From NCBI RefSeq assembly GCF_946479765.1, contig NZ_CAMLHO010000011.1, forward strand, positions 17,977-81,976: a DNA stretch of 64,000 bases, given 5' to 3'. The DNA comes from an uncultured Aliivibrio sp. (GTDB taxonomy: Bacteria; Pseudomonadota; Gammaproteobacteria; Enterobacterales; Vibrionaceae). The notes beneath the pieces are model-generated. The model did not search any database. It was not told where the DNA came from and saw only the letters and a program-made list of their open reading frames with translations. The translations under genes were made by a program, and so were the position numbers. Positions 1-7,844 of this stretch are shown piece after piece (within the stretch, counting starts at the first letter, position 1; each line of letters opens with the position of its first letter).

Positions 1-1244
1 GGATTGCGATGCTATTTGCCGCAGGCATGGGTATCGGTCTTATGTTCTGGGGTGTAGCTGAACCGGTTGCTTACTTTACTGGTTGGTTTGGAACGCCATT
101 AGGGGTTGAAGCTTATACTCCAGAAGCAAGACAACTGGCACTTGGTGCGACCATGTTCCACTGGGGTATTCATCCGTGGGCTATTTATGGTGTCGTCGCT
201 TTATCTCTGGCCTTCTTTTCTTACAATAAAGGCTTACCGCTTTCTATGCGTTCAATCTTCTATCCAATTTTAGGGGATCGTACATGGGGGTGGCCTGGTC
301 ACATTGTTGATATTCTTGCCGTTCTTGCTACCTTATTTGGTCTTGCGACTTCTTTAGGTCTTGGTGCTCAACAAGCAGCAAGTGGTTTCCAGCATGTGTT
401 TGGTATTGAAGGTGGCTTAGGTTTACAAGTCGCGATTATTTTCATTGTTACGTTACTTGCTGTTGTTTCGGTAATGCGTGGTATTGATGGTGGTGTAAAA
501 ATCATCAGTAATATTAATATGATCATTGCGATAGTGTTGGTTGCTTTTGTTGCTTTAGTTACCTTTGCGGTTTCTATGGGTACGATTCCAACAACGATCA
601 TCGGTTATATTGAAAATATTATTCCACTGAGTAATCCAAGTGGTCGTGATGATGAAGCGTGGATGCACGGTTGGACAGTGACTTACTGGGCGTGGTGGAT
701 TTCATGGTCTCCATTTGTCGGTATGTTCATTGCTCGTGTATCCCGTGGACGTACAGTTCGTGAATTCTTGATTGCGGTATTAGTCGTACCAACCGTCTTT
801 ACTGTGCTGTGGATGTCTACTTTTGGTGGCGTTGCGATTGATCAAATTATCAATAATGTTGGCACATTAGGGACTGATGGATTAACCGACGTCTCTCTTG
901 CGATGTTCCAAATGTTTGATGCGCTTCCTATGGGCAACATTTTATCTATGATTGCTGTTGTTCTGGTGTTGGTGTTTTTTATTACCTCATCGGATTCAGG
1001 CTCGCTGGTTATCGATAGTATTACCGCTGGTGGTAAAGTTGATGCGCCAATTCCACAACGTGTTTTTTGGGCGTTTATGGAAGGGGCGATTGCCGTTGCT
1101 TTATTATGGGTTGGTGGAACACAAGCGGTTGAAGCGCTTCAGGCGGGTGCAATTTCTACCGCCCTGCCGTTTACTATTATTCTATTAGTGATGTGCGTCA
1201 GCTTGTTGATGGGCATGAGAACAGAGAAACATAATCGTTCTTAA
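1..1244 (+). CDS. BCCT family betaine/carnitine/choline transporter (5' end outside window)
   Basis: Inner-membrane secondary transporter that imports quaternary ammonium compounds such as glycine betaine or choline, usually for osmoprotection. The frame is open to the left edge (codons for Ile-Ala precede the first Met at 9), so the N-terminus and roughly the first 100 residues of a family of about 500 are missing. The visible 411 residues are strongly hydrophobic and contain the family signature GLMFWGVAEP near the left end. The tryptophan-rich segment WTVTYWAWWISWSPFVGMF is the conserved BCCT TM8 region. The short C-terminal tail suggests a BetL/OpuD-like rather than a BetT-like regulator tail. 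Substrate cannot be told from this fragment. A terminator follows at 1266-1303. Confidence 0.9.
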   Translation, partial: IAMLFAAGMGIGLMFWGVAEPVAYFTGWFGTPLGVEAYTPEARQLALGATMFHWGIHPWAIYGVVALSLAFFSYNKGLPLSMRSIFYPILGDRTWGWPGHIVDILAVLATLFGLATSLGLGAQQAASGFQHVFGIEGGLGLQVAIIFIVTLLAVVSVMRGIDGGVKIISNINMIIAIVLVAFVALVTFAVSMGTIPTTIIGYIENIIPLSNPSGRDDEAWMHGWTVTYWAWWISWSPFVGMFIARVSRGRTVREFLIAVLVVPTVFTVLWMSTFGGVAIDQIINNVGTLGTDGLTDVSLAMFQMFDALPMGNILSMIAVVLVLVFFITSSDSGSLVIDSITAGGKVDAPIPQRVFWAFMEGAIAVALLWVGGTQAVEALQAGAISTALPFTIILLVMCVSLLMGMRTEKHNRS

Positions 1245-1265
1245 TGTTTGAGTCACTGATAAATA

Positions 1266-1303
1266 AAAAGCCGATGAGGATTATTATCTTCATCGGCTTT
1301 TTT
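1266..1303. terminator. Bidirectional intrinsic terminator
   Basis: Inverted repeat AAAAGCCGATGA / TCATCGGCTTTT with A-tract and T-tract flanks. It lies between the converging BCCT gene and the exonuclease gene and can serve both strands. Confidence 0.85.
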
Positions 1304-1327
1304 ATTGATTGCGGTTTGTATGCTTAA

Positions 1328-2047
1328 TTATTGCCAGATTTTTCTGATCGGGTCATTTTCAGAGAAATGGTAGCTGATCTGAGCTTGAAACAGTTCAGCA
1401 GTTGCTATGGCATCGGTTAACGCATGGTGAGGAGCGTATGCCGGTAAACCATAGCGTAATCGACAGTTAGCTAATCGAATTGACTCTGGACGCTTTCCTT
1501 TAAGCCAGTTAATTATTCCTTTGGATTGCTCTTGTTGATAATCGCCTTCGATTTGCATGGTATCGACAACAGGAAAAACAATCCCCTCACCAATTAAGTT
1601 ACGTAAGTTAGTATCAAAAAAATCGCGTTCTATTTTACGATAATGTACCACCACCACTTTTCCAGCTAAGGCATCGAGTACTCTTTCTAAGATACGACGT
1701 AGATCTGGTGCGCCTTGTAAATCAGAGTGAGTAATGCCGTGAATAACCACTGAATTTTCTTCTAAGTTGTCTTGCGCCTTCACAAACCAATGTTGTGATT
1801 CACGACAGCGAATACGTTGTAAAGTAAACGGCACTAAACCGATACTAATAATGCTGTTTTGATTGGCATCTAACCCTGTTGTTTCAAAATCCAGAGCAAC
1901 AAATTCGATATCTTTGAGAGGCGTTTCTTCTTCGTAAGTCCCTGTTTGGTAAAATTTTCTAAGTCGCTTATCTTTACTATTTTCAAATTTATGAGTAAAG
2001 AAAGCAGGCCAATTTAAAATCTCTTGATGAGTGTTCGAAATCATCAT
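1328..2047 (-). CDS. DnaQ-like (DEDDh) 3'-5' exonuclease
   Basis: Predicted 239-residue exonuclease of the DnaQ/RNase T superfamily. Exo I is FVALDFETTGLD, with the catalytic Asp and Glu; Exo II lies around HGITHSDLQGAP; the C-terminal Exo III contains YAPHHALTDAIAT with the His and Asp of the DEDDh type. The first 45 residues form a basic N-terminal extension. The gene starts 6 bases after the CBS/DUF294 gene, and its Shine-Dalgarno AGGAG overlaps that gene's stop, so the two are co-transcribed and probably translationally coupled. ATG at 2047 or 2044 are both possible; 2044 has the better spacing. Not the replicative epsilon subunit, which is encoded elsewhere; the substrate is unknown. Confidence 0.85.
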   Translation of the reverse strand: MMISNTHQEILNWPAFFTHKFENSKDKRLRKFYQTGTYEEETPLKDIEFVALDFETTGLDANQNSIISIGLVPFTLQRIRCRESQHWFVKAQDNLEENSVVIHGITHSDLQGAPDLRRILERVLDALAGKVVVVHYRKIERDFFDTNLRNLIGEGIVFPVVDTMQIEGDYQQEQSKGIINWLKGKRPESIRLANCRLRYGLPAYAPHHALTDAIATAELFQAQISYHFSENDPIRKIWQ

Positions 2048-2053
2048 TCACTC

Positions 2054-3934
2054 CTAAAATTTGTTGGCACTATAACGGAACTTAAGAAAGTTCTGTGCAT
2101 TACTTAATACTTGAAACGCATCTTTTAGATTTCGACGTTCAAAATCAGACATATTCTCTGGTTCGATATTGTTATCCGGTTCAACGCCTGCTTCTACATC
2201 TAACGCTTGGTGGCGAAGACGTACTAATGAAATGAGCTCCATAGCATGATGTAAATCACGGCCTTTCGATTTAGGTAAAATACCCGCTTCAATAATGTCA
2301 TCTAAACGTTCAAATGAATTCTGTGCTTGAGAGCCAATCGCCAAAGCGTGAACACGGATAAGATCGGCAAGTGGTGCTGTGCCGCGACGTTTTAGGTTAA
2401 TCGAATTATTGTGTCGACCATCTTTTTCCATCACGAAATCTTTAAAGAAACCAAGTGGTGGGGTTCGGCGTAAGCCATTTCGAGCAAGACAAGCAAGAAA
2501 GCGATTATTTTTCTTTGCACGACGAACAATGAAACCATTTAATTGTTCAGCCCATTTAGTTCGGCCATACACCCCATTCAAATCAAAGAAAATAGAGCTA
2601 TTTAGTAACGCTTGAGGCTCAGGATTATCTATCCAATCAGCAAAACATTCTTCCCATTCTGATTGAGTTTTACGCCACTCAGGATTGGTTGCCATGATGT
2701 CACCGGTACAATAAGTGTAACCACATGCCGCTAAGCCATCACAAACAAAAGCAGATAAGGCCTTAAAGTATTCACCATGATCTTGTTCGTTGTAGTCATT
2801 ATCTAAAATAATTGCGTTGTCTTGGTCGGTAACAATTAATTGCTCATCACGAGCCATAGATCCCAGAGCTAAGAAGCAGTAAGGCACAGGTGGAGCCCCG
2901 AGTTCTTCTTCTGCTAATTCTAATAAGCGCTGCTTAAAGCTTCGGCCAATCTCAGACATTGCGCTGCCGACCATGTGTGAATTTGCATCTTCATTCACCA
3001 TTCGGATAAAGCAATCTTTCAATTGAGTCGATAGAACAACTAAGTCTTCAATCGTTTGTTGTTGGAAAATACTGCTTACAAATAACAGGCTATTTTGAGA
3101 CTCATAACGAACAATATCGGAGACTTCAAGGACACCAATTGGCTGCTTATTTCGCAATACTGGAAGGTGGTGGACGTTGTAGCGTAGCATCATCAGCATC
3201 GCTTCAAAGACATAAGCGTTGTGGTCTAATGAAATGAGTTCTGTTGACATGACTTCAGACACGGGAGTCTCAAAATCTAATCCGCAAGCAAGAACCTTAG
3301 TACATAAATCACGGTCAGTAATAATACCAACAAAGTTATTATCTTCTTCATCGGTGTCTATTTCAGGATCAGTAATTAAAACGGCGGAGACATTTTCTTC
3401 TGCCATCGTTTTTGCCGCAGATTGAATGGTTTCATATTTACTTATCATCACCGCTTCGCGCGTCAGTAATGTTTTTACTTTTGATGTGGTTAAATCATTC
3501 GCATCATCATGCTTACTTTCGACGGCTTGTTTTAATCGAGTGGTGTCTTCCACTTCAACAAAATCTGAAAATTCATCATAACGTTCACAGAAATCATCAA
3601 ATACCGACTCAGGGATACAATACAATAGCGAATCGTTAAGAGCTTTTGCTGGGAAACGAACTTTATTGTTCATTAGTAGGCCCATTTGACCAAAGATACA
3701 GCCTTCATCAACTCGGTTGTACAGCTCACCATTACGACGGTAGATTTCAATAATCCCACTACGAACCATATAGAGATCTTTAATTTCATCGCCAAACCCA
3801 ATCACCATGCTTTCTGCTCGGTAATAAGAAATTTCAACGCTTTGGGCCGCTTTTTTTATTTCCTCTTCAGGTAATAAATTAAACGGAGGATATTGCGATA
3901 AAAAGTGTTGGATCTCTAACAGTTCAACTTCCAT
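2054..3934 (-). CDS. Cyclic-nucleotide-binding-like / CBS pair / DUF294 nucleotidyltransferase protein
   Basis: A 626-residue cytoplasmic signalling-type protein. Residues about 10-130 resemble a cAMP-binding (CAP_ED) domain. Residues about 155-275 are two CBS motifs (EAVMISKYETIQSAAKTMAE; VSEVMSTELISLDHNAYV), which bind adenine nucleotides in other proteins. Residues about 310-450 form the DUF294 putative nucleotidyltransferase with LALGSMARDEQLIVTDQDN, matching the GS-x10-DxD pattern of polymerase-beta-like enzymes such as GlnD. The rest is the DUF294 C-terminal helical domain. It forms an operon with the downstream exonuclease, a pairing I recall from other proteobacteria, often near an acetate-type symporter that is not present here. 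Target and reaction are not known. Confidence 0.85.
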   Translation of the reverse strand: MEVELLEIQHFLSQYPPFNLLPEEEIKKAAQSVEISYYRAESMVIGFGDEIKDLYMVRSGIIEIYRRNGELYNRVDEGCIFGQMGLLMNNKVRFPAKALNDSLLYCIPESVFDDFCERYDEFSDFVEVEDTTRLKQAVESKHDDANDLTTSKVKTLLTREAVMISKYETIQSAAKTMAEENVSAVLITDPEIDTDEEDNNFVGIITDRDLCTKVLACGLDFETPVSEVMSTELISLDHNAYVFEAMLMMLRYNVHHLPVLRNKQPIGVLEVSDIVRYESQNSLLFVSSIFQQQTIEDLVVLSTQLKDCFIRMVNEDANSHMVGSAMSEIGRSFKQRLLELAEEELGAPPVPYCFLALGSMARDEQLIVTDQDNAIILDNDYNEQDHGEYFKALSAFVCDGLAACGYTYCTGDIMATNPEWRKTQSEWEECFADWIDNPEPQALLNSSIFFDLNGVYGRTKWAEQLNGFIVRRAKKNNRFLACLARNGLRRTPPLGFFKDFVMEKDGRHNNSINLKRRGTAPLADLIRVHALAIGSQAQNSFERLDDIIEAGILPKSKGRDLHHAMELISLVRLRHQALDVEAGVEPDNNIEPENMSDFERRNLKDAFQVLSNAQNFLKFRYSANKF

Positions 3935-4087
3935 GTGCCACTCGACATAAATATAAGGAGGATAAGTAATAATTTTAGTTTATCGCCTTAGGGATAGCCA
4001 TTTTATTCTCTGAATTAGACTAATATAGAAACATTGAAAATAAGACGTCGGATAGGAAACCGCTCTTTTGCTATGCTAATAATAGAG

Positions 4088-4298
4088 ATGAATTTGATTA
4101 CTAAAGAGCAATGGCAAATGTTGGTTGATTCAACGATAATGACAAAAAGATAAATGGCTAATGCAACAGCCTTATTGGGGGGCTGATAATGTAGGGCTCT
4201 TTAAAGACGGTGCAATAAGACAATTAAAAAATGCATCCATACTAAATGTGATGTGTACGAAAAAAGCAGAGGATAAAATCGTTGGAAATCCAATTTAA
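4088..4298 (+). pseudogene. Probable decayed gene fragment (frameshifted)
   Basis: An ATG at 4088 opens a frame reading MNLITKEQWQMLVDSTIM and stops at 4151-4153. A second frame, open from 4143, reads QKDKWLMQQPYWGADNVG and continues to a stop at 4296-4298. Both look protein-like and join by a shift of one base, so a gene of about 70 codons may have been broken and shortened. It overlaps the likely start of the next gene. No family could be assigned. The remainder of the 3935-4281 gap shows nothing else I can name. Confidence 0.35.
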
Positions 4299-4545
4299 AG
4301 GTCGTTGGGACAGTAAGTCTCTGGCAGAGAATTTACAAGAAGCATTAGAAACCCTAGAAGAAGAGTTTGGTGTAAAAGCGCTTTCAAACATCACGCTGAA
4401 TATCTGTTTAGAAGATGAACATAAAGAAGAGTTAGCGTTATTAAGCCCAACGGGAAGATCGTTGGATTTTTTGGTTATTAATAATCCAAAAGATGTGAAT
4501 GACGGTGAGAAGGCTCCGGTACTGGAGTTTAAGCCTCGTGGGTAG
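4282..4545 (+). CDS. Small acidic protein of unknown function (87 aa)
   Basis: Not recognised. The reading frame starts with TTG preceded by AGAGGA at a suitable distance; no ATG is available in frame between the preceding stop and this point. The product is acidic and soluble, with no signal peptide or membrane segment, and begins MEIQFKGRWDSKSLAENL followed by an amphipathic helix (EALETLEEEFG) and a likely beta-rich half. Codon use resembles the neighbouring genes and a terminator follows at once, both supporting a real gene. It sits alone between a decayed fragment and the terminator. Confidence 0.6.
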   Translation: MEIQFKGRWDSKSLAENLQEALETLEEEFGVKALSNITLNICLEDEHKEELALLSPTGRSLDFLVINNPKDVNDGEKAPVLEFKPRG

Positions 4546-4567
4546 TTTTTAAATGTTCTAATGATAT

Positions 4568-4598
4568 AAATCCTAACATTTAGTGTTGGGATTTTTTT
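4568..4598 (+). terminator. Intrinsic terminator
   Basis: Stem AAATCCTAACA / TGTTGGGATTT with a short TTTAG loop followed by a run of T, directly after the 87-residue gene. Confidence 0.75.
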
Positions 4599-4720
4599 AA
4601 TGAAAACTTCATTATTACACTCACGTAATAGTCATTTTCTTTTTACTAGGATAGTTATTTTTCTGATACCGATTACACTTATCTCATCAAATTGAGCTAA
4701 AAATCACAAAGGTAATCATT

Positions 4721-5311
4721 ATGGCTGAACACAACACTCCGCAATTTCAAGTTGGACAAACGTTTACAGATCACCCATTTCAAGAGGGTGATGGTGCAAT
4801 GCTTGAGTTGTTCCGTAATGATTTACCAAATATGCTTTATATCGGCCTTGGTAATATCACTGCTGATGAACAAGCTATTTTAGGTCAAACTGGCGCGCAA
4901 CTTGGTGTGATTACCTCTGACAATGGTGGCTGTTTAGTGGTGGTAAGTTTTGGTGATTTAGCGTTTGAAATGCAGTTGAACTCTGCGGCTATTCCTGAGG
5001 ATTATTTCACACTAACAGAAGAGGAAATGCTGTCTGTTTCTATGATTGCAGTAGATACCACGACCAATTTATTATGCGCGATTTGTGAATTTACGTTACC
5101 AGAAGCGTTAAGCCGTCAGTTTATTGAAGTGGTTAATGTGCAGCGTGAGTTGAGTAATGTGGATGCGGTGAATATGGAAAATATGCAGTTAATAAACTCG
5201 TTAACGCCAGAAGCCCTGCAAGAAAAAATGGAGTTTCACCCTCTACAAAGTGTGATCGCTGCACCAATATGTGGTTGCGGTCATAACCATCACCATGATC
5301 ACTCGCATTAA
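4721..5311 (+). CDS. Conserved hypothetical protein with histidine-rich C-terminal tail
   Basis: Not recognised by family. 196 residues, predicted cytoplasmic (no signal peptide, no membrane helix), with a mixed alpha/beta composition. The last 15 residues contain CGCGHNHHHDHSH, a cluster of Cys and seven His/Asp ligands typical of metal-binding tails such as those of nickel or zinc chaperones. Shine-Dalgarno AAAGG lies 9 bases before the ATG. It is a single-gene unit with a shared terminator separating it from convergent gorA. A metal-linked role is inferred only from the tail. Confidence 0.75.
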   Translation: MAEHNTPQFQVGQTFTDHPFQEGDGAMLELFRNDLPNMLYIGLGNITADEQAILGQTGAQLGVITSDNGGCLVVVSFGDLAFEMQLNSAAIPEDYFTLTEEEMLSVSMIAVDTTTNLLCAICEFTLPEALSRQFIEVVNVQRELSNVDAVNMENMQLINSLTPEALQEKMEFHPLQSVIAAPICGCGHNHHHDHSH

Positions 5312-5336
5312 GTTTTAAGACGAAATAGAGAGCAAA

Positions 5337-5377
5337 CAAAAACGCCGCCAATATTAACTATTGGCGGCGTTTTTTAT
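5337..5377. terminator. Bidirectional intrinsic terminator
   Basis: AACGCCGCCAAT / ATTGGCGGCGTT stem with a 7-base loop, A-rich on the left and T-rich on the right. It serves the 196-residue protein gene on the plus strand and gorA on the minus strand. Confidence 0.9.
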
Positions 5378-5400
5378 AGTCAAAATAGTCTAAAAATAGA

Positions 5401-6756
5401 CTATCTCATGGTGACAAATTCTTCAGAACCTGTTGGGTGGATAGCAACAACTGCATCGAAATCAGCCTTAGTTGCGCCCATCTTCATTGCTACTGCAAAA
5501 CCTTGGATCATTTCATCAACCGTAAAACCGATACCGTGTAGGCCAACGACTTTTTCGTTTTCACCAGCGCAAACCAGTTTCATCTTACAAGGTTGACGGT
5601 GCTTAGTAACGGCTGTGTACATAGCGGTGAAGCCTGATGTGTACACTTTTACGTTGTCTTTGCCGTATTGCTCGTCTGCTTCTTGTTCAGTTAGACCAAT
5701 CGTACCAATCGGTGGGTGGCTAAACACAACAGTAGGAACTAATGTGTAGTCCATTTTTGCGTTTGTTTGACCGTTGAATAAACGCTCAGACAGTAAACGA
5801 CCCGCTTTAACTGCGATAGGAGTTAACTCAATGCCGCCTTCCATGATATCGCCAACACAGTAAATGCCTTTTACGTTTGTTGATTGGTATTCATCAACTT
5901 TGATGTAACCACGATCGTTAATCGCAACGCCCGTTTTCTCTAAGTTGATTGCGTCAGTCGCAGGGTGACGACCAATTGCCCAAATTAGCGTATCAACGTT
6001 TTGGCTTTCCCCGTTTTCTAGGTGAAGCGTTAGGCTACCATCGGCTTCTTTTACTACTTCTGTTGGTACAGAATGAGTATGAAGGGTTGGGCCTTCTGTG
6101 TTCATCACTTCAACTAGCGTATCGATGATCATTGGATCAAAGCTACGAAGTGGAGATTCTTTACGAACGAATAAATGAGTCTCTGTGCCTAGAGAGTGAA
6201 GTACACCTGCAATTTCTACTGCAATGTAACCTGCACCAATAATTGCAACGCGTTTTGGCTGTTCAGTGATCTCAAAGAAACCATTTGAATCAATACCGTG
6301 CTCTGCGCCTGGGATATTAGGGATCGTTGGACGACCACCAACAGCAATAAGGATATGATCCGCAGTGTAGTGTTCGCCATTGACTTCAACGGTGTTTGCA
6401 TCGATAAACTTAGCGAAGCCTTTGATCACGTTTATTTTGTTGTTACCAAGAACGCGGTCGTAAGATTCGTGAATACGACCAATGTAAGCTTGGCGATTTT
6501 CAACCATTTTGCTCCAGTTGAATTTTTTCAGTTCAACATCAAAGCCATAATCTTCTGCGTATAAATTAATGGCTTCGGCAACTTGTGCACCATGCCACAT
6601 CACTTTTTTAGGTACGCAGCCTACGTTTACACAGGTGCCACCAAGTTCTTGAGCTTCGATAAGAGCGACTTTTGCGCCATGCATAGCAGCACGATTTGCT
6701 GATGCAATACCACCAGAACCACCGCCGATACAGATATAATCAAAATGCGTAGCCAT
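5401..6756 (-). CDS. gorA: Glutathione-disulfide reductase
   Basis: Flavoprotein that reduces glutathione disulfide with NADPH and keeps the cytosolic thiol pool reduced. The 451 residues match the usual length of about 450. Visible are the FAD-binding GGGSGG motif at the N-terminus, the redox-active disulfide in [13 protein letters not shown] (Cys42, Cys47), the NAD(P)-binding [11 protein letters not shown] motif, the second FAD contact YCVGDIMEG, and the C-terminal [12 protein letters not shown] containing the catalytic His-Glu pair. The ATG follows GGAGAAG with good spacing. The gene lies downstream of rlmJ on the same strand; gor, rlmJ and prlC are also neighbours in E. coli. Confidence 0.97.
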   Translation of the reverse strand: MATHFDYICIGGGSGGIASANRAAMHGAKVALIEAQELGGTCVNVGCVPKKVMWHGAQVAEAINLYAEDYGFDVELKKFNWSKMVENRQAYIGRIHESYDRVLGNNKINVIKGFAKFIDANTVEVNGEHYTADHILIAVGGRPTIPNIPGAEHGIDSNGFFEITEQPKRVAIIGAGYIAVEIAGVLHSLGTETHLFVRKESPLRSFDPMIIDTLVEVMNTEGPTLHTHSVPTEVVKEADGSLTLHLENGESQNVDTLIWAIGRHPATDAINLEKTGVAINDRGYIKVDEYQSTNVKGIYCVGDIMEGGIELTPIAVKAGRLLSERLFNGQTNAKMDYTLVPTVVFSHPPIGTIGLTEQEADEQYGKDNVKVYTSGFTAMYTAVTKHRQPCKMKLVCAGENEKVVGLHGIGFTVDEMIQGFAVAMKMGATKADFDAVVAIHPTGSEEFVTMR

Positions 6757-6851
6757 TGTTACTTCTCCATTTCATTGAGCAGAGTGAGCACACTCTGCTA
6801 CTTAGTATTTATGCTTCTTTATTAGACGAGGCTAAATAGAAAAAGACGAAT

Positions 6852-7691
6852 TTATTCAGGAACAATCCATTCCACTTTACAGTGACCTGTTGCAGGTGCA
6901 ATCGCTTCTTTCAAGAAAGGCAAAATAGTGTTCATTTGGCTTTCTAGTTTCCAAGGTGGGTTGATAACTATCATGCCAGATGCCGTCATTCCACGCTCGT
7001 TAGTATCAGGGGATACACCTAATTCAATTTGAAGAATGTTACGGATATCTAATTTTTTAAGGCCTTTGATCATATCGTCGATGTCACAACGATTAACCAC
7101 TGGGTACCAAATAGCATAAATACCGGTTGCCCAACGTTTGTGGCTTTGGCCAATTGCGTTTACGACATCATAATATTCTTTTGCAAGCTCATAAGGTGGG
7201 TCGATTAAGACTAATCCTCTGCGCTCTGGTGGCGGCAAGCTTGCTTTTAATCGAGCAAAACCGTCTTCTTTATAGATAGAGACTTGGCGATCGCTGTGGA
7301 ATTCTTGCTCAAGCAATGGGTAATCTGATGGGTGAAGTTCAGTTAATACCATGCGGTCATAACAGCGTATATGCGCACGACCAACACAAGGAGACCCTGG
7401 GTAATAACGTAATTCACCGTCTTCATTTAATGCTTTTACGGCATCAAGGTAACTTGTGATTTCTTCTGGGATGTCTGTTTTATCCCAAATACGTTCGATA
7501 CCTTGTTTGTATTCACCTGTTTTTTCAGACCATTCATGCGTTAAATCGTAACGACCAACCCCTGAGTGGGTGTCGTGATAAACAAATGGCTTATCTTTTT
7601 GAGTTAATGAATTAAGGATAAGGCTTTGTACAATGTGTTTAACTACGTCGGCATGGTTGCCTGCATGAAAACTGTGACGATAACTTAGCAT
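6852..7691 (-). CDS. rlmJ: 23S rRNA (adenine2030-N6)-methyltransferase
   Basis: SAM-dependent methyltransferase that modifies A2030 of 23S rRNA. 279 residues, as expected for RlmJ (formerly YhiR). The N-terminus MLSYRHSFHAGNHADVVKH is diagnostic, and the catalytic motif IV is LIDPPYELAKEY. Tetrahedral arrangement of the inserted helical subdomain cannot be judged from sequence. It is divergent from prlC with a 150-base promoter region between them and upstream of gorA on the same strand. The ATG is preceded by a GAGAG-type ribosome site. Confidence 0.95.
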   Translation of the reverse strand: MLSYRHSFHAGNHADVVKHIVQSLILNSLTQKDKPFVYHDTHSGVGRYDLTHEWSEKTGEYKQGIERIWDKTDIPEEITSYLDAVKALNEDGELRYYPGSPCVGRAHIRCYDRMVLTELHPSDYPLLEQEFHSDRQVSIYKEDGFARLKASLPPPERRGLVLIDPPYELAKEYYDVVNAIGQSHKRWATGIYAIWYPVVNRCDIDDMIKGLKKLDIRNILQIELGVSPDTNERGMTASGMIVINPPWKLESQMNTILPFLKEAIAPATGHCKVEWIVPE

Positions 7692-7844
7692 GAATGAACT
7701 CTCACTATTTGAATGGGAATATTATACCCAAGTTTATAACGCAATGTGCACACTCTTGCATCACCCATTGAAATTTAATCCATTAAGCACCATCTTAAGT
7801 AGATAGCGACATCAAATCGAATAAGAAATAAAAAAGGAATGAAT

